From Leptospira ilyithenensis (GTDB lineage: Bacteria > Spirochaetota > Leptospiria > Leptospirales > Leptospiraceae): a stretch of DNA of 64,000 bases. A program made the position numbers and the translations under genes. The stretch's first letter is position 1, and the number at the start of each line of letters is the position of its first letter. Under the pieces are notes generated by a model. It did no database searches and was not told the DNA's origin. It worked only from the letters and a program-made list of their open reading frames with translations. Shown here in pieces: positions 56,631 to 64,000 of this stretch. The DNA is taken from contig NZ_RQHV01000062.1 of the NCBI RefSeq assembly GCF_004771005.1, positions 372,001 through 436,000 of the forward strand. Direction: 5' to 3'.

Positions 56631-58118
56631 TTATCCTCCGCAAGCATTTCCTCCTCCGCCCGAAGCACTGCCGCCGGAGCTAGTGCCGCCACTGCTGCTG
56701 CTTCCTCCCGGTAGTAAATACTTTTTGTCCGCTTCTACCAAAGCAGATGAAGAAGTGGAAAACTGCTTGGTAGTTGCTAAGTTATAATTTGGCACCGAGA
56801 AAGCCGGGTTGAGTTGCAAACTTTCAGTAAGAAAAGCATAATCAGTTCGCCAAGGTGATCCGGTATCCAATGCATTTGGTGCGGGATATGCTGCGTTCGT
56901 TGCAGGATTTAGATCGGCAGGCTCTGTGCTTGGTTTACGATTTCCCAATGCTCCCCATTCTATCCAAGATCCTTCGTAATTTCTGGTTGGATAACCTACG
57001 ATCGAATTGGAAGCAAAGAATGCCGCAATGGCTTTCGCACCGTTTTGCCCGTATGTAATTACCGTTTTGCCTTCCGTATAGCCTGCATTAGCTAGTAATG
57101 TTTTTATCTCTACCTTTGTTTTGAACTCGGATGTACTCGAGTTGATAAGAGAAGATGTTGGCAGACTCTTGGCACCGGAGATATGTCCTTCGTGGTTCGT
57201 GTAACAAATAGTCGATGTAATTGGTGTAGTCAGCTTATTTACACAGTTTAGTGAAGCGCTGGTAACTGTACTGCTTGCTGTACCATTGTATTCGGCGGCA
57301 GTTCTCGAATCCCAAAAAAACACGCCTCCTGTAGGAACGGGTGTTACTTTTTCAAAAGTAGTCACTCCGTTTTTCAGGATATGAATTATATCTCCGACGG
57401 TCGCATGTAGAATTGTATTGTCCGTAAATATGTTTTTAGCTGAAGCTGTACGACTGAATTGCGGCCCGGATGTTATCGTGAATGTTGTAAGAGATCCCAA
57501 GGTAGCATGGTATTTTACAGCACCGTTCAAAACCGCCAGATGGGTCTTGTCTACACCCCAATAACGAAGTGCAAACCAACCGCGTAACGCTTGTAATAAG
57601 TTATCGTCCGTTGCGGTGTCAGCGGAGAATACAACTAAATCCTGACGCAAGTCCAATCCGAATGTTCCGAAGAATGAGTCGATTGTTTTACCTTCCGGCA
57701 CTATCAGTTCGGATTCTATAATTCCGTTGCTTCTTGATTGACCGAAAAAACTACTTGGGTTGTTAAGGACGTATGTATATACATCTTTACCGTTCGGGAC
57801 TACGTAACTATTCGATAGAACTGAGGAATTTGTCTGTATTTGAAATATAATCAAACTGCCCGTAACTCCTGCTGGTTTGGAATTCGCCCAATCGGATCTG
57901 TATTTTTCCAAAGTTGCGGCAGTGATCAATCCGTATTTGTTTTCGGAATAGTTTTCTGCGGATTCACTGGCAAGGTCGGTTGCCGAGTTTACTTTCGGAG
58001 AAATCGGTATGAGCAACTTCAATGCCGCCGGCACAAAAGCATATTCCGGCATTTTTTTACATTCAGAGTTTACTAATAGTAAACCCAGCAAAAGAATTGG
58101 AATTTTTATAGATCGCAT
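56631..58118 (-). CDS. Two-domain rhodanese-like lipoprotein, paralogue 2 (catalytic Cys missing)
   Basis: The product has 495 residues from ATG 58118 (AAAGGA upstream), with a signal ending VNSEC (Cys20, an atypical lipobox). It aligns throughout with the proteins at 35640 and 59603: KVNSATDLASESAENYSENK, DLRQDLVVFSADT, WFALRYWGVDKTHLAVLNGA, FFWDSRTAAEYNG. At the catalytic loop it has VITYGQNGAKAI where the others have CRTN, so the nucleophilic Cys is replaced. The C-terminus is a Gly/Ser-rich tail ending GGGNACGG. It probably binds rather than transfers sulfur. It follows the barrel gene by 13 bases. Confidence 0.75.
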   Translation of the reverse strand: MRSIKIPILLLGLLLVNSECKKMPEYAFVPAALKLLIPISPKVNSATDLASESAENYSENKYGLITAATLEKYRSDWANSKPAGVTGSLIIFQIQTNSSVLSNSYVVPNGKDVYTYVLNNPSSFFGQSRSNGIIESELIVPEGKTIDSFFGTFGLDLRQDLVVFSADTATDDNLLQALRGWFALRYWGVDKTHLAVLNGAVKYHATLGSLTTFTITSGPQFSRTASAKNIFTDNTILHATVGDIIHILKNGVTTFEKVTPVPTGGVFFWDSRTAAEYNGTASSTVTSASLNCVNKLTTPITSTICYTNHEGHISGAKSLPTSSLINSSTSEFKTKVEIKTLLANAGYTEGKTVITYGQNGAKAIAAFFASNSIVGYPTRNYEGSWIEWGALGNRKPSTEPADLNPATNAAYPAPNALDTGSPWRTDYAFLTESLQLNPAFSVPNYNLATTKQFSTSSSALVEADKKYLLPGGSSSSGGTSSGGSASGGGGNACGG

Positions 58119-58131
58119 AATGTATGTTCCT

Positions 58132-59079
58132 TTATAAGTTATATGGTAAAGTTGCAGCAAAACCGAATGTTTCCAGTTTGGCGGTATTGTAACCCGATAG
58201 GGTTTTTGAATAGAAAACAGTGTAAAAATTTCCAAACGAATCTGAAAAGCCGAGTCCTACTTCCACGTTATGAAAATCTTCCTTTCTCCCCCAGGCAGGC
58301 CTGTCATTTGCTACCCAAATGTCTGCCAAGTTGACACCGGGGATTGTGTCTTGAACTTTCAAATCTAAATAGTTATAAGGAGGTGTTTGCCTTGGATCTG
58401 CGAATGCATATCCCCCTTGTCCGATTTGGCCCCTTCCGCCGACGGTGAAGAAAATATTCTCCAAAAACCTTTTATAGAATGCACCGTAATATAGAATATC
58501 ATCGGGTACGGGAGCTTGTCTTTTTCTGTAACTCCATTCTCCCAGAGCGCCTAATCCCCAAACGTTGAAGTCTTTAGCAAGATAAAGGTTTACATCCCCG
58601 CCACTGGCACCGTCTCCCAACGCTTGAGGGTTGCGGTCATAGTCTCCTTTTTTAATAACTCCCGCACGAACGGAGATTGTTGGCATCCAAAAATACTTGG
58701 AGTCGAATTCATCAATCAGTTTATAACGAATTCCCAGTCGGGTATCCAATACTCCGTATTTATCAGGGGATTCGGGAGTCGTTTGAATACCGAAATACCG
58801 ATCAAAGATTTTATGGCGTCCCAATTTGCCAAAGCCGGAGCTAATATCTGCAGTTAGTCTATCGGTGATTCCATATTCGAGAATCAGGCTTCCTGCATTG
58901 ATTCGAACGTTATCATCATAACTTGAATGATTGTTTGCCAAATAAGCACTGTTATATTCAGAATGAACAAAGACAGGACGTACCCAAAGCTGTCTCTCAT
59001 AAGGCGCCCAAGCCTGCTGGGCTGACAAAGAAGAGTATAGAAAGAAGATTGCGCCAAAGATTTTTTTTATATGTTTCAT
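58132..59079 (-). CDS. Outer-membrane beta-barrel protein, unknown
   Basis: The 315-residue protein has a signal peptide (IFFLYSSLSAQQAW). Amphipathic strands fill the rest (INAGSLILEYGITDRLTADI, VLDTRLGIRYKLIDEF, EVGLGFSDSFGNFYTVFYSK), and it ends ATLPYNL. It looks like a small porin or channel of about 12-14 strands. It lies between the small secreted protein and the Cys-less rhodanese lipoprotein, so the three are probably one complex or pathway in the envelope. Confidence 0.72.
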   Translation of the reverse strand: MKHIKKIFGAIFFLYSSLSAQQAWAPYERQLWVRPVFVHSEYNSAYLANNHSSYDDNVRINAGSLILEYGITDRLTADISSGFGKLGRHKIFDRYFGIQTTPESPDKYGVLDTRLGIRYKLIDEFDSKYFWMPTISVRAGVIKKGDYDRNPQALGDGASGGDVNLYLAKDFNVWGLGALGEWSYRKRQAPVPDDILYYGAFYKRFLENIFFTVGGRGQIGQGGYAFADPRQTPPYNYLDLKVQDTIPGVNLADIWVANDRPAWGRKEDFHNVEVGLGFSDSFGNFYTVFYSKTLSGYNTAKLETFGFAATLPYNL

Positions 59080-59116
59080 GTTAATATTGTATATAATGAT
59101 ATACTAAAATGTTTAA

Positions 59117-59476
59117 TTACTTCTTATCCAGTTTTACGTTGAAACGGATGCTAACGAAATATTCCAGAGCATCCAATTGTTCTTCTGTCAATTTGCCTGC
59201 AAAATCGGGAAGATTGACTCTGCGTTTTTCCGTATTGGGAAGCGCTCCTTGCAAATAATCCAGCCTCTCGGCTTGAGCCACTTCTTTTGTCTTATCCGTT
59301 GGGGTGGCAAGTTCTACCTCTTGGTTGAACACAGCCTTTCCCAGGTGAAACTTTTCCCTGTCCTTTCCTTGAGGGACCTGAGCGACACCACCTCCTCCGA
59401 ATCCTCCTGAAGGAAGAATGGGTAAACTGAAGGATGTAATAACGGATATGGCGAATATGATTGTTATTTTTTTCAT
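59117..59476 (-). CDS. Small secreted protein, cytochrome-c-like without heme motif
   Basis: The 119-residue protein has a signal peptide (IIFAISVITSFSLPI) and a Gly-rich linker. It has HLGKAVFNQEVELATPTDKT and a tail VNLPDFAGKLTEEQLDALEY that resembles the last helix of small c-type cytochromes (PDF-x-GKLT-EE-x-D-AL). No CxxCH is present, so it should not carry covalent heme. AGAGG precedes the ATG. It opens the unit that continues with the barrel and paralogue 2. Confidence 0.62.
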   Translation of the reverse strand: MKKITIIFAISVITSFSLPILPSGGFGGGGVAQVPQGKDREKFHLGKAVFNQEVELATPTDKTKEVAQAERLDYLQGALPNTEKRRVNLPDFAGKLTEEQLDALEYFVSIRFNVKLDKK

Positions 59477-59559
59477 TGTTTTAAGCCTCTTGATTCCATA
59501 AAATAGAACAAATATCTGCTATCAAGAACAAGAAGTATAATTTATTGGATATTTTTGAG

Positions 59560-59588
59560 GAAAACCGCCCAATGAATTGAGCGGTTTG
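59560..59588 (-). terminator. Terminator after rhodanese-like paralogue 3
   Basis: On the minus strand AAACCGCTC pairs with GGGCGGTTT (one wobble) around an 8- to 11-base loop, followed by TCCTC. It separates paralogue 3 from the small secreted protein gene, so the cluster has at least two transcription units or an attenuated one. Confidence 0.7.
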
Positions 59589-59602
59589 TGCAATGAATCG
59601 GA

Positions 59603-61054
59603 CTATTGGTTCTTGTAAATCAAGTCGTCGATTTGAATTTGTCTGGAAGTAGTCGCGTTAGCGTTCACTTTCAGGTTCGAGTAATTTGCCACTACGCCTG
59701 TTGCATTGAATCGTAGACCTTCCGTTACGTCGGCAGAATCCGTTGCAAATTTGGAACCTGAAGGAAGGTTTTGTTTTCCTCCTGTAGTTGCAGTCAATGA
59801 ACTCCATTCAATCCAAGAGTTATCATAGAAAGCGGTAGGTTTACCAAGGATGATAAATGTAGACATTCCCGTGATCATGGATCTTGCATTGGTTCTGCAA
59901 TATTGTAAGATCACTTGTCCGTCTTGATAGCCCGATTTACCTGTGTTATCCGACTGCCAAGTTACATCTTTCCAAAGTGCTGCGATTTCGGATTTTGTTT
60001 TGAATCTACCTGTCGATTGATTGATAAATTTCGGCCATGGAGCAAAAACCGCCCCTTTGATATGACCTTCGATCGCACTTTTATTTTGGGCAGTTACACC
60101 ACCGGTGTTATATTCAGTCACTCCGGTAGCACTCGCTACCCCGGCGTATTCATTGCTAGCTGCGGTTGTATTGAATCTTGCGTCTGCAATGAATACAGAT
60201 CCGGAGAATCCGGTTGCACTCGAGGTTCCGCCTGCTTTCACAAATGCGATGATGTTTTCTACCGGTTGTGCCAATACGGAGTTGTCTACACTCTTAAGTG
60301 ACTTTACGGAAAATGTTCCGGTATTAGGTGGAGAACTTTGTCCTCCTGTAGTAACCAATTCAGATACTGCAAATTGCGATTTGATATCTCCGTCCAGAAT
60401 CGCTATATTTTTTTTATCAGCTCCCCAGTAACGTAACCAGAATAGACCACGACCGGTTGTTTGATAGATTGAACCTTTTGGAGTGCTGGGAAGATCTGCG
60501 GAGAAGCCGTTTGCTAAAGAACCTACGTTGACTCCTGTTGCACTATCGGTTCCCGCAGCAAAAACAACTAAGTCTTTTGTAAGATCGATATTGTACAATT
60601 TAAGGAATGCATCTGTTCTTGCTCCGTCTGGAAGACCCGTAGGAACGTATGTGACACCGCTGTTTCTTTCTTGGCGAAAGTTAACGTCTGTTCCACCACC
60701 AGCGTTCCAATCATAAACATAAACACCGGTCGCCGGTTTGATATATTCTTGTCCTGTTCCAGCAGTGTTCGATTGAAGGATGATTAAGTTTCCTGAAATT
60801 CCGTCAGGTTTTGTTCCTGCCCAATTCGCGATCCATTTTTTAACTGTGGTCGCAGTTACTAAGCCGTAATTATTATTATCATAATTGTCCGCAGATTCGC
60901 TGGCAAGATCTGCCGCTGAATTTACTCTCACACCGTTTCCAAGTATTACTGCCAAAGCGATTAACCCTGTATTGTCGTCTTTGTCTTTCTTGCAGGCTCC
61001 TAGAAACCCAAAAAGGACAAGACCAACTGCTAATTTACCGATGATTTTTTTCAT
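59603..61054 (-). CDS. Two-domain rhodanese-like lipoprotein, paralogue 3
   Basis: The product has 483 residues from ATG 61054 (GAGGA 7 bases upstream); a longer frame to 61153 has no signal peptide at its start. The lipobox is FLGAC (Cys21). It shares both rhodanese-like domains with the paralogues: RVNSAADLASESADNYDNNN, DLTKDLVVFAAGTDS, LFWLRYWGADKKNIAILDGD, FIADARFN and IKGAVFAPWP. The catalytic loop is LQYCRTNARS (Cys386), with one extra residue compared with paralogue 1. The XRE-cupin regulator gene lies just upstream. Confidence 0.78.
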   Translation of the reverse strand: MKKIIGKLAVGLVLFGFLGACKKDKDDNTGLIALAVILGNGVRVNSAADLASESADNYDNNNYGLVTATTVKKWIANWAGTKPDGISGNLIILQSNTAGTGQEYIKPATGVYVYDWNAGGGTDVNFRQERNSGVTYVPTGLPDGARTDAFLKLYNIDLTKDLVVFAAGTDSATGVNVGSLANGFSADLPSTPKGSIYQTTGRGLFWLRYWGADKKNIAILDGDIKSQFAVSELVTTGGQSSPPNTGTFSVKSLKSVDNSVLAQPVENIIAFVKAGGTSSATGFSGSVFIADARFNTTAASNEYAGVASATGVTEYNTGGVTAQNKSAIEGHIKGAVFAPWPKFINQSTGRFKTKSEIAALWKDVTWQSDNTGKSGYQDGQVILQYCRTNARSMITGMSTFIILGKPTAFYDNSWIEWSSLTATTGGKQNLPSGSKFATDSADVTEGLRFNATGVVANYSNLKVNANATTSRQIQIDDLIYKNQ

Positions 61055-61261
61055 GGTATTTTCCTCTAAATGCAAATTTCCTCCGGTAAGGGTTTCTGTC
61101 CCTAAAGGAAGATAAGCCAAACTGGAACGAACAGGGTTAGAATTCAATTGCATAAATTCATTATAATGAATAAAAATATGCTATTACGAACATATTCTTG
61201 GATATTTGTATAATATGTTCAACATTTTAGGGGAACCTAAAAAGTTTCCCCTTCTCAGGAG

Positions 61262-61870
61262 TTATTTTTTGTCGTGCTGGAGGGAATTGACCCAAAAAAT
61301 TTTCGCAATGGAATCGGCAGAGTTTTTGATTTGGAGTAGGTCAGAAGCAAGGAAAATTGCACTGTCACCCGATTCCAGAGAATAGTTACGATCCCGAAAA
61401 TTCAGTTCCAGATTTCCATCCAATACCACAACATTCTGCTCAAATTGATTTTCAAACCAACTGGGAAGCGGATAGGAACCGGGCGCCACCTTGATCTCGT
61501 ATAACTCCAGTTTTTCGTTTTCATCTTTGTGAAGAGCTCTTGCTTCCAGGTTGCCTTTGTGTAATTTCAGAATCCGCGCTTCTTCTTTTTTAATAATTTT
61601 GGGATTTCTTAAAAACAAATCGGGCACCATTTCTGCGATTGTAGTGCGCAACGCTTTCGAAAGTTTCCAGAGAATCCCGATGCTAGGTGTTGTTTTGCCG
61701 GATTCGATCAAACCCAACATTCCTCGACTAACGTTTGATATTTGAGAAACCCTCTCCATGGAATATCCAAGCTCCATTCTGCGTTTTTTAATGGTTAGTC
61801 CCAGAACACTTGTTAGTAGTTCTTCCGCTTCAGTTTTGGTTTGGTTTTCTAGAACTTCTGTCTTCTTCAT
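61262..61870 (-). CDS. XRE-family regulator with C-terminal cupin domain
   Basis: The 202-residue protein has a helix-turn-helix at about 24-80 (RRMELGYSMERVSQISNVSR, then MLGLIESGKTTPSIGILWKL) and a cupin sensor at about 110-190 (VAPGSYPLPSWFENQFEQNV, LESGDSAIFLASDLLQIKNS). Such XRE-cupin proteins often control sulfur, amino-acid or detoxification genes. It lies on the same strand 207 bases upstream of paralogue 3, so control of the rhodanese cluster is plausible but unproven. Its first 41 bases overlap the glycosyltransferase gene, with AAGAGAG as ribosome site. Confidence 0.85.
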   Translation of the reverse strand: MKKTEVLENQTKTEAEELLTSVLGLTIKKRRMELGYSMERVSQISNVSRGMLGLIESGKTTPSIGILWKLSKALRTTIAEMVPDLFLRNPKIIKKEEARILKLHKGNLEARALHKDENEKLELYEIKVAPGSYPLPSWFENQFEQNVVVLDGNLELNFRDRNYSLESGDSAIFLASDLLQIKNSADSIAKIFWVNSLQHDKK

Positions 61871-63317
61871 AAAAATCTCTCTTCCCTTTTTTAAAAGGTA
61901 GCCCGAGCTTTTTCCATGAATTTAATATATTGGATAATTTGTAAAGTATAATAGAAAATATTCGGAATTCTAGAAAGAAAATGATCAAAAATAGGGTGAA
62001 TTCTGTTATTCTTAACGAAATTGGAAGATTATAAAACCCAAAAGAATCCACCCTTGGCGGGAAAAATCCTAAATTTGTCCCCGTCAGGTAGGCCAGTTGC
62101 GGGATTACCGCAACCAACCAAAGAAAAGAAGGTTTTTTACCCGTGGTTTTCCAAAAAAAGGGGAGTAGAAAAAGAAAATACCAAGGATTCACAATGGGAG
62201 CGAGGAAGAGGAAGAATAGAAAAAAATAACCGGTGTTTTCAAATGCCTTTTCTTTTGTTCGAAACAGTTTCTTTCTTTGGAGAAAGAGAAAGGCTGTCGT
62301 AAGTAGCAAAATTAAAATAACCGCGAGCCTTGCCTGGTTTTGGAACAGAATTCTGATGATGGGGAACAGAAGGGAATTGAACTCGAATTCCCTTCCGAAC
62401 GTAAAAACGGAAAATAGATCCCAGCTCCAATTTCCATCTAATAGAATAGGAAGAAAAACAAAAGGAGTAATAACACCTAATATAAGATAGATGGCATTTG
62501 CAATCAGTCTGATAAAATAAGAACGATTCAAAGATTGATCGGGACTCCATTGTAAAACCAGTAACGGTATGAAAAATACCACAAACAACTTGCAATGAAT
62601 TCCCAAACCGAATACGAACCAAGCTGTCCTTTCGTAAGATTTTTCATTCAACCATATGGAAAATAAAAGAAAAAACAAAGGAATCAGTTCAAAATGCGCA
62701 TTTGCATAAACTTCTTTCAGTAAGATGGGAAATAAAAAATATAAAACAGCCGACTTTGCATTTTTTAGAGAAAATATAAAATATACGATCGCAAGATCAA
62801 ATAAGATATAACCTATCTTTAAAGCGATTAAGGAATAGTAAGAGAGTTTGTGAACGAGAGAAAAATAAACTTCAATCAGAGGAAAGTAAATGGCGGTCCA
62901 ATCGGGATGATTGATCCTGGAAAGTATTTCGGAACCTGTTTCATCAAATAATAGTTTTGTGTTTTCTGAAAAAAAAGATTCCGGAGAATAGAGATAAGGA
63001 GAAATTCCATTGGAGACAAGACCTCCTTCCCAAAGATAACGTGCCCAATCATCTTCCCAGATCGGGTTGGAAAAGGAAAAAAGGATACGTAAGATCAAAC
63101 CGAAAAGAATAAGTTTGGGAAAGTTGGTCTTATAAAATTTCAGTGGAACGGTTGTTAGTAAATAAAAGGAGCCGGTTAAAACAAAGAGAATCGGGATATA
63201 GGAGAGAATTCCCCGCTGAACCGTATAGAAACCGAAAGATAAGGATAAGGAAAAACATAGAATAAAAAAAAGATAGGGAAGTATTCTTCCCCAATCGCTT
63301 TGTAGATTTTTAAACAC
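61830..63317 (-). CDS. Multi-pass membrane glycosyltransferase (GT-C/mannosyltransferase-like)
   Basis: The 495-residue protein has about 11-13 membrane helices. The first periplasmic loop holds NPIWEDDWARYLWEGGLVSN (about 98-117), the acidic-pair motif of GT-C enzymes that use polyprenyl-phosphate sugars. Further loops include SNGISPYLYSPES and NAHFELIPLFFLL, the latter common in mannosyltransferase-like members. It probably glycosylates a lipid or envelope protein. It overlaps the regulator gene by 41 bases and follows the DUF4395 gene by 3 bases. Confidence 0.75.
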   Translation of the reverse strand: MFKNLQSDWGRILPYLFFILCFSLSLSFGFYTVQRGILSYIPILFVLTGSFYLLTTVPLKFYKTNFPKLILFGLILRILFSFSNPIWEDDWARYLWEGGLVSNGISPYLYSPESFFSENTKLLFDETGSEILSRINHPDWTAIYFPLIEVYFSLVHKLSYYSLIALKIGYILFDLAIVYFIFSLKNAKSAVLYFLFPILLKEVYANAHFELIPLFFLLFSIWLNEKSYERTAWFVFGLGIHCKLFVVFFIPLLVLQWSPDQSLNRSYFIRLIANAIYLILGVITPFVFLPILLDGNWSWDLFSVFTFGREFEFNSLLFPIIRILFQNQARLAVILILLLTTAFLFLQRKKLFRTKEKAFENTGYFFLFFLFLAPIVNPWYFLFLLPFFWKTTGKKPSFLWLVAVIPQLAYLTGTNLGFFPPRVDSFGFYNLPISLRITEFTLFLIIFFLEFRIFSIILYKLSNILNSWKKLGLPFKKGKRDFYEEDRSSRKPNQN

Positions 63318-63320
63318 GCA

Positions 63321-63797
63321 TTATTTATTAAAACTCAAGTTATTGCATCGTTCGCATATTTCTTCTGGAATAACACCTAACTTCATTAAGATCCCGAAAA
63401 AGAAACATCCGGCGCAAAACCCGAGGAAACTTTCCAAAGAGGCAAAGAAAACCAGGATGCCAAGTACAATGTTATATGCAGTTGCTAAGTTGAGAAAATA
63501 AAGGACCAATGCCGCGAGTGCAAAACTAAATCCGATAACTTGCGCAAATCTTTTGGGAGGCCCTGCGGTTCCTATAAAGGAAATCTTTAATTTGGGAACG
63601 ATCCAGTTGGCGGTGAGCCAAGCGAACGGTTCATATTTGGGTCCATAGCTCAATCTTGCCGTGAATCCAAAGAGAAGAAAGCCTAGAAGGTATGGATTGG
63701 GAAAAAGAATGGAGGATACTCCAATCACAACTACGGAAAAAGCAACAATTCTGGTCGCATTTTCGTTCACTACATCCGGATAATAACCAAGTCTCAT
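63321..63797 (-). CDS. DUF4395 membrane protein
   Basis: The 158-residue protein starts with NENATRIVAFSVVVIGVSSI and has about four membrane helices, GPKYEPFAWLTANWIVPKL and a CAGCFFFG segment ending IPEEICERC. These fit DUF4395. The four cysteines (two CxxC pairs) suggest a redox or metal role. DUF4395 genes often lie near rhodanese or thioredoxin genes in other bacteria, in line with this neighbourhood. It is the first gene of a minus-strand run. Confidence 0.72.
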   Translation of the reverse strand: MRLGYYPDVVNENATRIVAFSVVVIGVSSILFPNPYLLGFLLFGFTARLSYGPKYEPFAWLTANWIVPKLKISFIGTAGPPKRFAQVIGFSFALAALVLYFLNLATAYNIVLGILVFFASLESFLGFCAGCFFFGILMKLGVIPEEICERCNNLSFNK

Positions 63798-63979
63798 AAA
63801 ATTCTTACCTAGTACTTAGAGTTCTGACCTGGGGTGAGTGATCAAGAAAAATTCGTTTTTGCAGATGAAAAGTTTATTTTATTGACGTAAATTGGCTATT
63901 TTCGTGCATTATATCCATAATAATTCGAGATTTTTTAAGAAGACGTCTAAGTTCGAGGGAAAGTAGAGAGGGAAATAGA

Positions 63980-64000
63980 ATGAAAAGAACAGCGGAAATT
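63980..64000 (+). CDS. Start of a gene running off the right edge
   Basis: AGAGGGAAATAGA directly precedes ATG 63980, opening MKRTAEI to the window end. It is divergent from the DUF4395 gene. The 182-base gap contains a possible -35 box TTGACG near 63881. The product cannot be identified. Confidence 0.5.

Noticed and set aside
61055..61153. Longer N-terminus of rhodanese-like paralogue 3
   Set aside because: The ATG at 61054 has GAGGA 7 bases upstream and begins a standard lipoprotein signal; the extension would bury the signal peptide.
1..64000. CRISPR arrays, prophage, insertion sequences, tRNA or rRNA genes
   Set aside because: No regularly spaced repeats, transposase or integrase-like proteins, or tRNA T-loop motifs in a cloverleaf context were seen.

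Overview
The window looks like a chromosome segment of a spirochaete of the genus Leptospira, probably a free-living (saprophytic) species. The evidence is a DUF1564 protein (a Leptospira-centred family), many spirochaete-type lipoproteins, frequent TTG/GTG starts, a six-domain ribosomal protein S1 downstream of cmk, and moderate GC. No phage, insertion sequence, CRISPR array, tRNA or rRNA was found. The species call is inference. Layout: 1-1.1 kb is the end of trpB plus trpA. 1.2-1.9 kb encodes a CarF/TMEM189-type plasmanyl-lipid desaturase. 1.9-9.6 kb is a vitamin B12 region. A plus-strand cobalamin riboswitch precedes a BtuB-like TonB-dependent receptor and a surface beta-propeller lipoprotein resembling BtuG. 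On the minus strand, a compact cobalamin riboswitch precedes a CWC zinc-finger gene and nrdB-nrdA (class Ia ribonucleotide reductase). The same ligand therefore probably controls B12 import and the B12-independent enzyme. 9.8-10.5 kb is a decayed lipoprotein gene. 10.7-22.6 kb holds a CHASE2 adenylate cyclase, dxs, a TPR protein, a 2-hydroxyacid dehydrogenase, hypothetical genes, a large cyclic-nucleotide-binding protein and aroA. 22.7-29 kb carries an anti-sigma-like ATPase, a membrane AraC regulator, a small secreted protein, a secreted thermolysin-like metallopeptidase and a chemotaxis receptor. 29-41 kb is housekeeping: cmk, rpsA, hisG, rpmF-plsX-fabG, acpP, rnc-nudix-aroB and a MscS channel. 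It is interrupted by a rhodanese-like lipoprotein. 43.8-51.8 kb is a long plus-strand run: LolC/E permease, LolD ATPase, a McsA-McsB-like fusion (putative protein-arginine kinase), clpC, two small envelope proteins and mtaB. 52-56.5 kb contains metZ, a five-heme cytochrome c lipoprotein, and a metQ-metN-metI methionine importer reduced to pseudogenes by frameshifts and internal deletions. 56.6-63.8 kb, all minus strand, holds two more rhodanese-like lipoproteins, an outer-membrane barrel, a small secreted protein, an XRE-cupin regulator, a membrane glycosyltransferase and a DUF4395 protein. Cross-cutting features: a structured intergenic repeat occurs four times in two tandem pairs (18.2-18.5 kb and 35.0-35.2 kb), with compensatory changes between copies that preserve hairpins. 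Three paralogous two-domain rhodanese lipoproteins occur, one lacking its catalytic cysteine. The BtuG-like lipoprotein, the kinase fusion beside clpC, the covarying repeat and the rhodanese/barrel cluster are the strongest candidates for undescribed biology.
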